Source: Sphingomonas sp. PL-96
Lineage (GTDB): Bacteria > Pseudomonadota > Alphaproteobacteria > Sphingomonadales > Sphingomonadaceae
Reading direction: 5' to 3'
DNA length: 64,000 nucleotides
Assembly: GCF_020707215.1 (NCBI RefSeq)
Contig: NZ_JAJFET010000001.1
Coordinates: 682,001-746,000 of the forward strand
The position numbers were made by a program, and so were the translations under genes. Positions 51,866 through 61,354 of the stretch are shown piece by piece. Each line of letters starts with the position of its first letter. Positions within the stretch are counted from its first letter, which is position 1. Below the pieces are notes generated by a model that searched no databases, was not told where the DNA came from, and saw nothing but the letters and a program-made list of their open reading frames with translations.

Positions 51866-53539
51866 TTACCGCCGGCAGCTGTCGCCCGGCCCGGCATCCA
51901 GATCCAGGCAGCGCCCGTCGATCTCGCCTGCCGGCACCGGCAGATGGATCAGTGCGGCCAGGGTCGGCAGGATGTCCACCGTCTCGACGCCCAGCGGCTG
52001 TTCGAACGGCGTCATGCCCTTGCGCCAGAACAGGATCGGCACGCGCCGGTCATAGTCCCAGAAGCTGCCGTGCGACGCGACGGTGGCACCCACCGGCAGC
52101 GGCACCGGGGTCACGCGCGGCTTGAGCGGCACCAGCAGGTCGCCCGAGCGCTGCGGGTCGAACGAGGCGCGCGCACGCTCCAGCAGCGACCAGGTCTGCG
52201 GCTCGCTGTGCCCCGGCATGGGCGTTGCCAGCACCTGCTTGCGGGTGAACACCGCCTCCACCTGCGGGTCGGCCGAGAAGCGGGCGATCGCCTCGCGCTC
52301 CACCGCCGCGCGCTGTGCGGCCGTGAGCTTGATGTCGTACCACACGTCGCCATTCACGCCGCCCAGCAGCACGGGACCAGCGATGCCGAGCTTCTGCCCG
52401 ATCGCGGCGCCGATCGTCTTCACGTCCAGATTGGCGCTCTGCCGCTGCGCCTCGGGCATGCCGTGCTGGGCGTGGCGCTCGGCAATGTCCTGGCCGCCGT
52501 GGTCGGCGGTCAGCACCACCTCGTAATCGACTCCCGTCGCATCGAGCACCTGGAAGAAGTCGCCGAGCGAACGGTCGAGCGCCAGCATCTGCAGGCACAT
52601 CTCGCTGCCCTCGGTGCCAAAGCCGTGGCCGATATAGTCGGTGGCCGACGCCCCGACCGAGATGATGTCGGTGGTAGCGCCCTGGCCCAGCTTCATGTCC
52701 TGGATCAACCCGGCCGCGAGCGCCAGCACGGCGCCGTCGAACTCGGGCGAGCGGCGAAAGGCGCCCGCATCGCCGGCTGTGCGCTCGAACCGCCCGGTGC
52801 CGACCGTGCGCGTGCCGACCTGCACGGGCAGGGCGCGCGCCTGGCACAGCGCCGGCAGGTCGAGCGCCGGTTGGGCCGTGGCGATCTGCCGCGTCACGGC
52901 GGCGTTGGCACGCTGGACCACCGCGGGCATGGTGCGCCCGGCATAGGAGACAAAGCCCTTGCCGCCCCACCACCAGAGCTCGTCGACCTTGTGGCCGCCC
53001 ATCATCACGGCCGCCCGGTCCTTGCCGGCGACGGAGACCACGCGAGTCGCGGCGTTGGCGTTCTTCATCCGCTCGCCCAGGGTCGGCACCTTCAGGTGAC
53101 GGTCGGAGACGGTATAGTCCTCGGAGGTGCTGCCGGGCACCGTCTCGTCCTCGGCGCAATAGACCTTCTTGTCGGCGCGGGCGGCCTTCTGGTCGATCCA
53201 GTCATTGGCCATGATGCCGGTGCGATAGGGGCGGGACCCGGTGAGGATCGTCGAGTGGCCGGGGCAGGTCTCCGTCGCGGCATGGCTCTGATAGCCCGAG
53301 GGGAACACCTGGCCGTCGAGCAGCCGCGCAAAGCCGCCGGTGAACCGGTTACGATACTCGGCGAACAGGTTGGCCGAGAACTGGTCCACCGAGATGGCGA
53401 CGATCAGCTTGGGTGGAGTCGTCGGCGCCGCGGGTGCGGGCGCTGCGGGTGGAGCCTCCTGCGCACGCAAGGGAACCAAGGCCGTGCTGCTGAGCAGACA
53501 GGCCGCCGCCAGCGACGCGAGCGGGCGAACAAGACGCAT
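51866..53539 (-). CDS. PafA-type alkaline phosphatase
   Basis: A 557-residue secreted phosphatase; ATG 53539. The signal peptide ends at PLRAQ. The alkaline phosphatase superfamily motifs are clear: VAISVDQFSANLF (metal Asp), TETCPGHSTILTGS (Thr nucleophile, as in the Sphingomonas enzyme SPAP), GASATDYIGHGFG (Asp, His) and LTADHGGQD (Asp, His). It hydrolyses phosphate monoesters in the periplasm using two zinc ions. It has its own terminator downstream and diverges from the DsbD-like gene, sharing an 84-bp promoter region. Confidence 0.95.
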   Translation of the reverse strand: MRLVRPLASLAAACLLSSTALVPLRAQEAPPAAPAPAAPTTPPKLIVAISVDQFSANLFAEYRNRFTGGFARLLDGQVFPSGYQSHAATETCPGHSTILTGSRPYRTGIMANDWIDQKAARADKKVYCAEDETVPGSTSEDYTVSDRHLKVPTLGERMKNANAATRVVSVAGKDRAAVMMGGHKVDELWWWGGKGFVSYAGRTMPAVVQRANAAVTRQIATAQPALDLPALCQARALPVQVGTRTVGTGRFERTAGDAGAFRRSPEFDGAVLALAAGLIQDMKLGQGATTDIISVGASATDYIGHGFGTEGSEMCLQMLALDRSLGDFFQVLDATGVDYEVVLTADHGGQDIAERHAQHGMPEAQRQSANLDVKTIGAAIGQKLGIAGPVLLGGVNGDVWYDIKLTAAQRAAVEREAIARFSADPQVEAVFTRKQVLATPMPGHSEPQTWSLLERARASFDPQRSGDLLVPLKPRVTPVPLPVGATVASHGSFWDYDRRVPILFWRKGMTPFEQPLGVETVDILPTLAALIHLPVPAGEIDGRCLDLDAGPGDSCRR

Positions 53540-53623
53540 GTAGGTAACTCCTGAGAATGGCAGGGTGCATCCGCAATAGGAGGCGGCTATCCCCCATCCC
53601 GGCGGGTGCGGCAAGGAAGGACA

Positions 53624-55642
53624 ATGGTGCGCCTCTGTTTGATGCTTCTGGCGATGCTGGCGCTGCTGGGCACGGGCGAAGCGCGTGCACAGCTGGCGGG
53701 GCAGTCGCGCCACATCGCCATCCGGCTGGTAGCCGAAACCGACACGCCGGCGGCCGGGCAAGAGGTCACGCTCGCATTCGATTCGCGGCCCGAGCCGGGC
53801 TGGCACGGCTACTGGCAGAACCCCGGCGACGCGGGGGTGGAGACGCGGCTCGACTGGACGCTGCCGGCGGGCATCGCCGCGGGTCCCTTGCTCTATCCGG
53901 TGCCGCAGCGGCTGACGGTCGCCGGGCTGATGAACTATGTCTATGAGGGGCCCTTCGCACAGCTGGTACGGCTGAAGTTGCCGTCCGGAATGGCGCTGGG
54001 CACGCGCCTGCCGATCCGGGTGCGCAGCGACTATCTGGTCTGCACCGAACAGCTGTGCGTGCCCGAACACGCCGATCTTTCGGTCGATCTCACAATTGGC
54101 GATGGCCGGATCAGTCCGGAGCGGCGGGCGCTGTTCGATCGCTGGCGCGCGGCGCTGCCCCGGCCGCTCGGCTCGGCGGCGCGCTTTGCCGTGGTGCAGG
54201 ACGAGGGCGCGGCCCGCCTGCGCATCGGCGTCCCGTTCCCCGCGACGGAGGCCGCGACCGACGCCTATTTCTATCCGCTGACCCCGGACGCGCTGTCCTA
54301 CAGCGCACCCCAGCGAGTCGCGCGGGACGGTGACCTGCTGGTGATCGAGACCGATGCCGCCGAGGGCACGCTGCCGAAGCGGATCGAGGGCGTGCTTGCC
54401 ACCGGCAGCGGGCAAGCCTTCACCGTGTCGGCGCAACCCGGTGCCGTGTCGGCACCGCAGGGGCAGGGGAGTATGATCCTGCTGGCGCTGCTCGGGGCGG
54501 TCGCGGGCGGGCTGATCCTCAACGTCATGCCCTGCGTCTTCCCGATCCTGAGCCTCAAGGCGCTGCACCTGGCGCGTGCGGGCGAGTCCGCGCGCGGCGC
54601 GCGGCAGGAGGCGCTTGCCTATACCGCCGGGGTGCTGCTGACCTGCCTCGCGCTGGGCGGTGCGATGCTCGCGCTGCGGGCCGCCGGGGTGGCGGCGGGC
54701 TGGGCGTTCCAGCTTCAGGACTCGCGAGTCATCCTGCTGCTGTTGCTGCTGGTAACGGGAGTCGCGCTCAACCTCGCCGGCCTGTTCACCCTGCCGACGC
54801 CACGCTTTGCGGGGGAGAGCGGGGCGGTCGGTGCGTTTGCGACCGGAGCGCTTGCCGCGTTCGTTGCCACCCCCTGCACCGGGCCGTTCCTGGGGGCAGC
54901 GATGGGAGCGGCGCTGGTACTGCCGACGCTTGCCGCGCTCGCGATCTTTGCGGGGCTTGGCCTGGGGTTGGCACTGCCCTTCCTGCTCCTGGGCTTCGTG
55001 CCCGCGCTGCGTCGCCGCTTGCCGCGTCCCGGCGCCTGGATGGCACGGCTGCAGCGCATCCTGTCGGTGCCGATGTTTGCGACGGCGCTTGCGCTCGCCT
55101 GGGTGCTGGGCGCGCAGGCGGGGGTGGACGGCATGACGCTGGGAATAGGGGCTGCGCTGCTGCTCGGCCTCGCGCTGTGGTGGACCGGTCTCCGCCAGGC
55201 GAGCGGCCGCACGCGCGCGGCCTGGCCGATGCTGCCGGCGCTGCTACTCGCGATCGGTGCGGTCGCCACCGTCCGGCATGTCCCTGCGCAAGCCGCAGCG
55301 CCCTCCGAGGGCACGGAACCGTTTACCGAAGCCCGACTTGCCGAGCTGCGCGCGTCCGGCAAACCCGTGTTCGCCTATTTCACCGCGGATTGGTGCGTCA
55401 CCTGCAAGGTCAACGAGAAGACGGCGATCGAGACCGCCCGGGTGCGCGACGTCTTTGCGGCAAAGAAGGTGGCGGTGCTGGTCGGCGACTGGACCGACGG
55501 CGACCCTGCACTGGGCCGGTTCCTGGAGGCGAATGGCCGCGCCGGGGTGCCGCTGTACCTGTGGTACGCACCGGGTGCAGAGACGCCGCAGGTCCTGCCG
55601 CAACTGCTGACGTCGGACATGCTCGCCCGCCTGCCGGGCTGA
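53624..55642 (+). CDS. DsbD-family thiol-disulfide transmembrane reductase
   Basis: A 672-residue protein; ATG 53624 follows AAGGAAGG. A signal peptide ends at GEARAQ. The periplasmic alpha-like domain has the pair C140/C145 (VCTEQLCVP). The membrane domain of eight segments spans about 280-540, with NVMPCVFPILSLKAL and ATPCTGPFLGA holding the two reactive cysteines. The C-terminal thioredoxin domain has DWCVTCK (C591, C594). It carries electrons from cytoplasmic thioredoxin to periplasmic partners. Order and length match the DsbD/ScsB-type proteins of alphaproteobacteria. Confidence 0.93.
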   Translation: MVRLCLMLLAMLALLGTGEARAQLAGQSRHIAIRLVAETDTPAAGQEVTLAFDSRPEPGWHGYWQNPGDAGVETRLDWTLPAGIAAGPLLYPVPQRLTVAGLMNYVYEGPFAQLVRLKLPSGMALGTRLPIRVRSDYLVCTEQLCVPEHADLSVDLTIGDGRISPERRALFDRWRAALPRPLGSAARFAVVQDEGAARLRIGVPFPATEAATDAYFYPLTPDALSYSAPQRVARDGDLLVIETDAAEGTLPKRIEGVLATGSGQAFTVSAQPGAVSAPQGQGSMILLALLGAVAGGLILNVMPCVFPILSLKALHLARAGESARGARQEALAYTAGVLLTCLALGGAMLALRAAGVAAGWAFQLQDSRVILLLLLLVTGVALNLAGLFTLPTPRFAGESGAVGAFATGALAAFVATPCTGPFLGAAMGAALVLPTLAALAIFAGLGLGLALPFLLLGFVPALRRRLPRPGAWMARLQRILSVPMFATALALAWVLGAQAGVDGMTLGIGAALLLGLALWWTGLRQASGRTRAAWPMLPALLLAIGAVATVRHVPAQAAAPSEGTEPFTEARLAELRASGKPVFAYFTADWCVTCKVNEKTAIETARVRDVFAAKKVAVLVGDWTDGDPALGRFLEANGRAGVPLYLWYAPGAETPQVLPQLLTSDMLARLPG

Positions 55643-55782
55643 GCCGATCTTCGCCGAACCGTGTCCGGAATTCACACAGGTTAGGTCGTTCTTTCGCCGT
55701 CGCTGCCTCTTTTCACCTTGTCGATGTCTCCACCCTGTCCCAGCATGGAACTCGGGTGCTTCTGGAGGCTTCAGCTTAGTTG

Positions 55783-57279
55783 ATGAACAAGGCGGCATTT
55801 GACGAGATCTGGGGACATGGCGGGCCAGAGGCGGCACGCCCGGAGCTGAACGCGCTTGCGCGTTGGATGCGGGAGACGCCGGAGCGCGAGCTCGGCCGCA
55901 GGCTGCAGTCGGCAGAAGCGACATTTCGACAGCTCGGCATCACCTTCGCCGTCTATGGCGAGAGCGAGGCGGCGGAGCGGATCATCCCGTTCGATATCGT
56001 TCCGCGCGCGTTCCTTGCCGACGAATGGGAGCGACTGTCGCGCGGCCTGGTCCAGCGGGTCGAGGCGATCAACGCCTTCCTCAACGATATCTATGGCGAG
56101 CGGCGCATCCTGAAGGAGAACATCCTTCCGCCCGAGCTGATCTGGGGCAATCCGCAGTTCCGTTCCGAAGTGGTGGGTATCCGGCCGCCACACGACATCT
56201 CGGCGCATATCTGCGGCATCGACCTGGTCCGCACCGGCCCCGACGAGTTCTGGGTGCTGGAAGACAATGCCCGTACGCCCTCCGGCGTCTCCTACATGCT
56301 CGAAAATCGCGAGGCGATGATCCGGCTGTGCCCGGAGCTGTTCCGCCAGATGCGCATCGCGTCCGTCGACAGCTATCCCGACCTGCTGCTGCAGACGATG
56401 CGGTCGGTCAGTCCGCATGGTTGCGGACGCAATCCGGTGTGCGTCGTGCTCACGCCCGGCCACTTCAACTCAGCCTATTATGAACACAGCTTCCTGGCTG
56501 ACTCGATGGGGATCGAGCTGGTCGAGCCCGCCGACCTGCTGGTCGACGACGACGTGGTCTATATGCAGACGATCGCCGGGCGGGTGAAGGTGGACGTGAT
56601 CTACCGCCGCATCGACGACGACTTCCTGGACCCGCTGGTGTTCCGTCCCGATTCGATGCTGGGCGTGCCCGGCATCATGGCCGCCTATCGCGCGGGTAAC
56701 GTCACCCTGATCAACGCGCCGGGCAACGGCATCGCCGACGACAAGGCGATCTACAGCTACATGCCGGAAATCGTCCGCTTCTATTCGGGCGGAGAACCGC
56801 TGCTGCCCAATGTCGAGACCTGGCGCTGCCGCGAGCCGCAGGCGCTGCGCTACGTGCTCGACAATCTCGAGCAGCTGGTCGTGAAGCTGGTCGACGGCTC
56901 CGGGGGCTACGGCATGCTGGTGGGCCCGACCGCCAGCCGTGCCGAGATCGAGGCGTTCCGCGCCGCGCTGATTGCGGAGCCGCACCGCTATATCGCCCAG
57001 CCGACGCTCGCCCTCTCGACGGTTCCGACCATGACCGACAAGGGCCTGAGCCCGCGCCACGTCGACTTCCGCCCCTTTGTTCTCACCGGCAGCGACGGGG
57101 TGAAGGTGGTGCCTGGCGGCCTCACTCGCGTGGCGCTCCGCGAGGGCTCGCTGGTGGTGAATTCCAGCCAGGGCGGCGGCACCAAGGATAGTTTCGTGCT
57201 GCTCGGCGATTCGCCTGCGCCGTCGACGATGCAGCAGCAAAGCCTGGGCGGCATGACCCAGATCCAGGGCGAGGGCTGA
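55783..57279 (+). CDS. Circularly permuted ATP-grasp type 2 protein
   Basis: A 498-residue protein from ATG 55783. It matches the DUF404/DUF407 (CP_ATPgrasp) family: FGVYGESEAAERIIPFDIVPR-like N-terminus, WVLEDNARTPSGVSYMLENR, IYRRIDDDFLDPL, GNGIADDKAIYSYMPE and VDGSGGYGMLVGP. It is expected to form amide or ester bonds using ATP, but no substrate is known. The neighbouring alpha-E and transglutaminase-like genes make the well-known three-gene cluster of unknown peptide-related function. Confidence 0.92.
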   Translation: MNKAAFDEIWGHGGPEAARPELNALARWMRETPERELGRRLQSAEATFRQLGITFAVYGESEAAERIIPFDIVPRAFLADEWERLSRGLVQRVEAINAFLNDIYGERRILKENILPPELIWGNPQFRSEVVGIRPPHDISAHICGIDLVRTGPDEFWVLEDNARTPSGVSYMLENREAMIRLCPELFRQMRIASVDSYPDLLLQTMRSVSPHGCGRNPVCVVLTPGHFNSAYYEHSFLADSMGIELVEPADLLVDDDVVYMQTIAGRVKVDVIYRRIDDDFLDPLVFRPDSMLGVPGIMAAYRAGNVTLINAPGNGIADDKAIYSYMPEIVRFYSGGEPLLPNVETWRCREPQALRYVLDNLEQLVVKLVDGSGGYGMLVGPTASRAEIEAFRAALIAEPHRYIAQPTLALSTVPTMTDKGLSPRHVDFRPFVLTGSDGVKVVPGGLTRVALREGSLVVNSSQGGGTKDSFVLLGDSPAPSTMQQQSLGGMTQIQGEG

Positions 57280-57283
57280 CGCG

Positions 57284-58225
57284 ATGGCGATGCTCTCCCG
57301 CACCGCGGCGTCGCTCTACTGGCTGGGCCGCTATGTCGAGCGTGCCGACTTTATCGCCCGGCTGGTGGAGGCGACCGTCCGCCTGGACGTGCTGTCCGCG
57401 CGTCCGGCCGGCGACGCCGCCTGGGCCAGCGCGCTCAGTGTCACCTATACGGAAGATGCCTTTGCGGCGACCGGCTTGCCGGTCAGGCAGGCGGATGTGG
57501 GTCGGTTCCTGACCTGTGACCGCAGCCACCCGGGCTCGATCCTCTGGTGTCTCGATGCCGCGCGCAACAATGCCAAGGCGGTCCGGACCGCGCTGACCCG
57601 CGACGCCTTCTCGGCGATCAATCGCGCCTGGCTCCAGTTCAACGGACCCACCAGCGGCGACGAGCCCGCCGAAGTGCTGAGCCTGGTGGAATCCACCAAG
57701 GCGGAGGCGCGCGGGTTCGAGGGTGCGGTCCAGCGCATGATGAAGAACGAGGCGACCTGGTTCATCCAGCTGGGCGCCGCGATCGAGCGGGCGGACAACA
57801 CCGCACGCCTCATCGACGTCAAATATCATCTGCTGCTGCCCGAGGGCGAGAAGGTGGGCGGCGTGGTGGATCGCGACCAGTGGACCACGATCCTCCAGAC
57901 CGTGTCCGCCGTAACCGCCTATCGCTGGCTGTACGATGAGGGGCTGCGGCCGAGCCTGGTGATCGAAATGCTGCTGTCGCGCGGTGAAGTTCCTCGCAGC
58001 CTCGCCGCCTGCGTCGCGGAGAGCGTGGAACTGCTCAACCTGCTCGGAAAGCGCGCAGGGCTGCAGGGGGAGGCGGATCGCATGGCCCGCACTCGGCTCG
58101 CGCGCATGCAGAAGACCCGCACGCACGAGGTCATCGTCAGCGGCCTGCACGAATATCTGAACGCCTTCATCCGGGAAAATGCGATGCTTGATGCCGCGAT
58201 CGCCCGCCAGTTCCGGTTCATTTGA
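57284..58225 (+). CDS. Alpha-E domain protein (DUF403)
   Basis: A 313-residue all-helical protein, 4 bp after the ATP-grasp gene. The start MLSRTAASLYWLGRYVERADF is the family signature, followed by a helical domain with DNTARLIDVKYHLLL. It always occurs beside the ATP-grasp and transglutaminase-like proteins and is thought to act with them. Its stop overlaps the next ATG. Confidence 0.92.
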   Translation: MAMLSRTAASLYWLGRYVERADFIARLVEATVRLDVLSARPAGDAAWASALSVTYTEDAFAATGLPVRQADVGRFLTCDRSHPGSILWCLDAARNNAKAVRTALTRDAFSAINRAWLQFNGPTSGDEPAEVLSLVESTKAEARGFEGAVQRMMKNEATWFIQLGAAIERADNTARLIDVKYHLLLPEGEKVGGVVDRDQWTTILQTVSAVTAYRWLYDEGLRPSLVIEMLLSRGEVPRSLAACVAESVELLNLLGKRAGLQGEADRMARTRLARMQKTRTHEVIVSGLHEYLNAFIRENAMLDAAIARQFRFI

Positions 58226-59040
58226 TGCGCCTCCAGGTCGAACACCACAGCCGCTATCGCTTCACCGAGCCGCAGGCGCGGGTCGTCCAGCTGTTGCGGC
58301 TGTTTCCCGACGACAGCGCAAACCAGACGGTGGTTTCCTGGCGCATCGACGTGGATTGCGACGCCCGGCTGCGGGAGAGCCGCGATGGCTACGGCAATAT
58401 CGTGCGCATGCTCTATGCCGAGGGGCCGCTGGAGACGATCGGCATCACGGTTTCGGGCGAAGTGCTGCTGAGCGACACGCCCCAGCCGCTTGGCAGTGAC
58501 GGCGAGCCGCTGCCGCCAAGCTATTATCTGCGCACCACACCGCTTTCGGCCGCGGACGCGGGGATGACCACCTTTGCCGAGCAGGCGGCGGGCGACGGGG
58601 ACGATACCGTCCGGGCGGAACGAGTCGCAGCCGCGCTCCGTGCCCGCTTCGCGATCGAACGTCGGCGCGGAGATGGTGTGCTTTCGGCAACGAACGCCTT
58701 TGCAGGCGAGCGCGCGAGCCCGCGCGACCTCGCGCAGATGCTGGTCGCCTGCCTTCGCGCCATCGGGCTGCCCGCGCGCTATGTCTCCGGCTATAGTCTT
58801 GGCGGGTGCGAGCGGCGTGAGCGCCCGGCGCCGCATGGCTGGGCGGAGGTGTTCGTCCACGATCGGGGATGGGTGACGCTGGATCCGACGATCGGCGGTC
58901 CTGCCGGCCCGGACTATGTCCGCGTCGCCGCCGCGCTCGACAGCGCCGGCGCCGCTCCGATCTCCGGCACGCGCATCGGCCACGGCGACGAGGAACTCGA
59001 TGTCGGTGTGGCGATCGGCCTGCTCGGCAGCGAGGGCTAA
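58225..59040 (+). CDS. Transglutaminase-like protein lacking the catalytic Cys
   Basis: A 271-residue protein; ATG overlaps the alpha-E stop. The N-terminal domain (LQVEHHSRYRFTEPQARV) is typical of the family (Bact_transglu_N). In the core, the usual GVCQDFA segment reads ERASPRDLA here, so no cysteine stands at the active-site position (about residue 164). His204 (PHGWAEVFV) and Asp220 (LDPT) of the triad are kept, as is LPARYVSGYS. It is probably not a cysteine enzyme and may bind peptides instead. Confidence 0.88.
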   Translation: MRLQVEHHSRYRFTEPQARVVQLLRLFPDDSANQTVVSWRIDVDCDARLRESRDGYGNIVRMLYAEGPLETIGITVSGEVLLSDTPQPLGSDGEPLPPSYYLRTTPLSAADAGMTTFAEQAAGDGDDTVRAERVAAALRARFAIERRRGDGVLSATNAFAGERASPRDLAQMLVACLRAIGLPARYVSGYSLGGCERRERPAPHGWAEVFVHDRGWVTLDPTIGGPAGPDYVRVAAALDSAGAAPISGTRIGHGDEELDVGVAIGLLGSEG

Positions 59041-59127
59041 GCCGGCCCGCTCGCCGGTTTCCCAAACAGGCTTTTCCACTGTCCTCGACCTGCGCTAGCA
59101 AGTCTGCATCGTAGTGACGGGGGGACT

Positions 59128-59445
59128 ATGTCGGACGTTCGTACGCACAGCCGCGACGCGGCCATGGCGCAGATGCTCTACAGTGCCAACAGCAAGTCAG
59201 TGGGGGTTGCCTATCTTCTCTGGCTTTTCCTGGGTGGTTTTGGTGGTCACCGATTCTATTCGGGAAAGACCGGCACTGCGATTGCGCAGCTGGCCCTGAC
59301 CTTGCTCGGGCTCATCACCGCCATCATCGGTGTAGGGGTGGTGCTGATGTTCTTCGTCGCCCTGTGGGCATTGATCGACGCCTTCCTGATCCCCGGGTGG
59401 ATCCGCAACCACAACATGTTGCTGGCGCATCAGATGGCGCGGTGA
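59128..59445 (+). CDS. TM2-domain protein
   Basis: A 105-residue protein. The TM2 domain is clear: YLLWLFLGGFGGHRFYSGKT, then two hydrophobic helices with a loop, ending in LWALIDAFLIPGWI. The DRF-like turn is here GGHRFY. The function of bacterial TM2 proteins is unknown. A polar N-terminal tail of about 28 residues precedes it. Confidence 0.92.
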   Translation: MSDVRTHSRDAAMAQMLYSANSKSVGVAYLLWLFLGGFGGHRFYSGKTGTAIAQLALTLLGLITAIIGVGVVLMFFVALWALIDAFLIPGWIRNHNMLLAHQMAR

Positions 59446-59530
59446 TCCGATGCGGCCGGAGACGTCGGTGCGAAAGCCTCGACGGTTCCGGCCAACCTGG
59501 AAACCACGCCAGCTTGATTGGAAGCCGGCC

Positions 59531-60310
59531 CTAGGCGGGCACCGACGCCTTTGCCTGCGGGACCAGCGCGGTGTCCTGCTCCTCAAGGCGGGTCCAGCCG
59601 GCAGGCCCAAGCGCCTCGATCGGGCGATAGCGGGTCTTGTACGCCATGCGTGCCGACCCCTTCACCCAATAGCCGAGATAGACATAGGGCAGCGCAGTGG
59701 CGCGGGCGCGCAGCAGATGGTCGAGGATGATGTAGGTGCCCAGTCCGGGCCGGGTCGGATCGTCCGTCAGGAAGAAGCTGTAGATCATCGACAGGCCATC
59801 GGCATGCTGGTCGGTGATGCACGCACCCACCAGGCGGCCGGGGCGATCGTCGACGCCGGGCTCGCGATATTCGATGATGTGCGAGTTGACCGGCGTCTGC
59901 TCGACCATGTCGGCATAGTCGCTCTCGTCCATCATCGTCATGCCGCCGCCCGGATGGCGGGCCGACAGATAGCGACGCAGCAGCTGGAACTGCTCGTCCG
60001 TCGCCCACGAGCGGCAGGCGGTCACGACCAGGTCGCTGTGGCGCCGGCGCAGCTTGCGCTGGGTGGCGTTCAGCTCGAACTCGCCCGCGACCACGCGCAC
60101 CGAGACGCAGGCGGTGCAGCTGCCGCAGCTGGGACGATAGGCGACCGACTGGCTGCGGCGGAAGCCGATGCGGCCAAGCGCGTCGTTCAGCTCACCAGCA
60201 TGGACGCCGGTCAACTCGGTGAAGACTTTGCGCTCCTGCCGACCGGGGAGATACGGGCACGGCGAGGGGCTGGTGACAAAGAAGCGCGGAAACCGAAACG
60301 GAGCTGTCAC
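59531..60310 (-). CDS. bpt: Aspartate/glutamate leucyltransferase (Bpt)
   Basis: A 259-residue protein; GTG 60310 has GGAAGGG seven bases upstream. The family motifs are present: [39 protein letters not shown] (cysteine cluster), [29 protein letters not shown] and [15 protein letters not shown]. It transfers leucine from leucyl-tRNA to N-terminal Asp or Glu, marking proteins for ClpAP through the N-end rule. It is convergent with the TM2 gene and diverges from the dehydrogenase gene. Confidence 0.94.
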   Translation of the reverse strand: MTAPFRFPRFFVTSPSPCPYLPGRQERKVFTELTGVHAGELNDALGRIGFRRSQSVAYRPSCGSCTACVSVRVVAGEFELNATQRKLRRRHSDLVVTACRSWATDEQFQLLRRYLSARHPGGGMTMMDESDYADMVEQTPVNSHIIEYREPGVDDRPGRLVGACITDQHADGLSMIYSFFLTDDPTRPGLGTYIILDHLLRARATALPYVYLGYWVKGSARMAYKTRYRPIEALGPAGWTRLEEQDTALVPQAKASVPA

Positions 60311-60490
60311 CTTGCGACCCTTCCACCGCCGTTCCGCGGACTTGTCCTGAAGCGGGATTATGGAACGGACAGATGAAAATGGAAAGTGATTTGCCGTTGG
60401 TGCTCGACCCAAACAGGAACACTCGGCCGCCTGTGTGGAAAGCGCGTGCGGACGCTGGCGCAGGACCGCGCAACTTCGTATGCGGCGGCC

Positions 60491-61354
60491 ATGAAGATCG
60501 CATTCATCGGCATGGGCGTGATGGGCGCCCCGATGGCGGGGCATCTGGTGTCCGCCGGACACGAGGTCACCGTCTATAACCGCACTCGCGCCAAGGCGGA
60601 CGCCTGGGCCGAACGCCACGGCGGCCGCGTCGCGCCCTCGCCTGCCGAAGCGGCCGAGGGCGCCGATGCGGTGCTCGCCTGTGTCGGCAATGATGCGGAC
60701 CTGGAGCAGGTGACGCTGGGCGACGTTGGCGCTTTTGCCGCCATGCGGCCGGGCGCGCTGTTTGCCGATCACACCACTGTTTCCGCAGCCATCGCGCGGC
60801 GGCTCGCAGAGGAGGGCGCCAGGCGCGACCTGCTGGTGCTCGACGCCCCGGTTTCGGGCGGCCAGGCAGGCGCCGAAAAGGGCGCGCTCTCGATCATGTG
60901 CGGTGGTTCCGCCGAAGCGATGGCGGCGGCTGAGCCGATTTTCCAGAGCTATGCCGCGCGCATCGTCCACGTCGGCGCGGCGGGTGCCGGCCAGACTACC
61001 AAGATGGTCAACCAGATCTGCATTGCGGGCGTGCTGGGTGGCCTGAGCGAGGCGCTGCGCTTCGCCCAGGCATCCGATCTCGATCTCGCCAAGGTGTTCG
61101 ACGCGATTTCCGGGGGCGCGGCGCAGAGCTGGCAGATGGTCAACCGCTGGGGGACGATGGCGGAGGACCAGTTCGACTTCGGCTTCGCGATCGACTGGAT
61201 GCGCAAGGACCTGGGCCTCGCGCTCGACGAGGCGCGCAGCAACGGCGCCAGCCTGCCGGTCGCAGCCCTGGTCGACCAGGCATATGCCGAGGTGCAGAAG
61301 ATGGGCGGCGGACGCCAGGACACGAGCGCGCTCGTCCGGAGGCTCGCCAAGTGA
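60491..61354 (+). CDS. NAD(P)-dependent beta-hydroxyacid dehydrogenase
   Basis: A 287-residue protein from ATG 60491. The Rossmann motif is [17 protein letters not shown]. The 3-hydroxyisobutyrate dehydrogenase-family substrate motif is [16 protein letters not shown], and the catalytic Lys lies in QTTKMVNQI. It oxidises a beta-hydroxyacid such as 3-hydroxyisobutyrate or tartronate semialdehyde; the exact substrate cannot be told. It overlaps the amidohydrolase gene by 4 bp. Confidence 0.93.
   Translation: MKIAFIGMGVMGAPMAGHLVSAGHEVTVYNRTRAKADAWAERHGGRVAPSPAEAAEGADAVLACVGNDADLEQVTLGDVGAFAAMRPGALFADHTTVSAAIARRLAEEGARRDLLVLDAPVSGGQAGAEKGALSIMCGGSAEAMAAAEPIFQSYAARIVHVGAAGAGQTTKMVNQICIAGVLGGLSEALRFAQASDLDLAKVFDAISGGAAQSWQMVNRWGTMAEDQFDFGFAIDWMRKDLGLALDEARSNGASLPVAALVDQAYAEVQKMGGGRQDTSALVRRLAK

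Noticed and set aside
51767..53554. Forward open frame of 595 codons over the phosphatase
   Set aside because: The reverse strand encodes an intact alkaline phosphatase with signal peptide and metal motifs; the forward translation has none.
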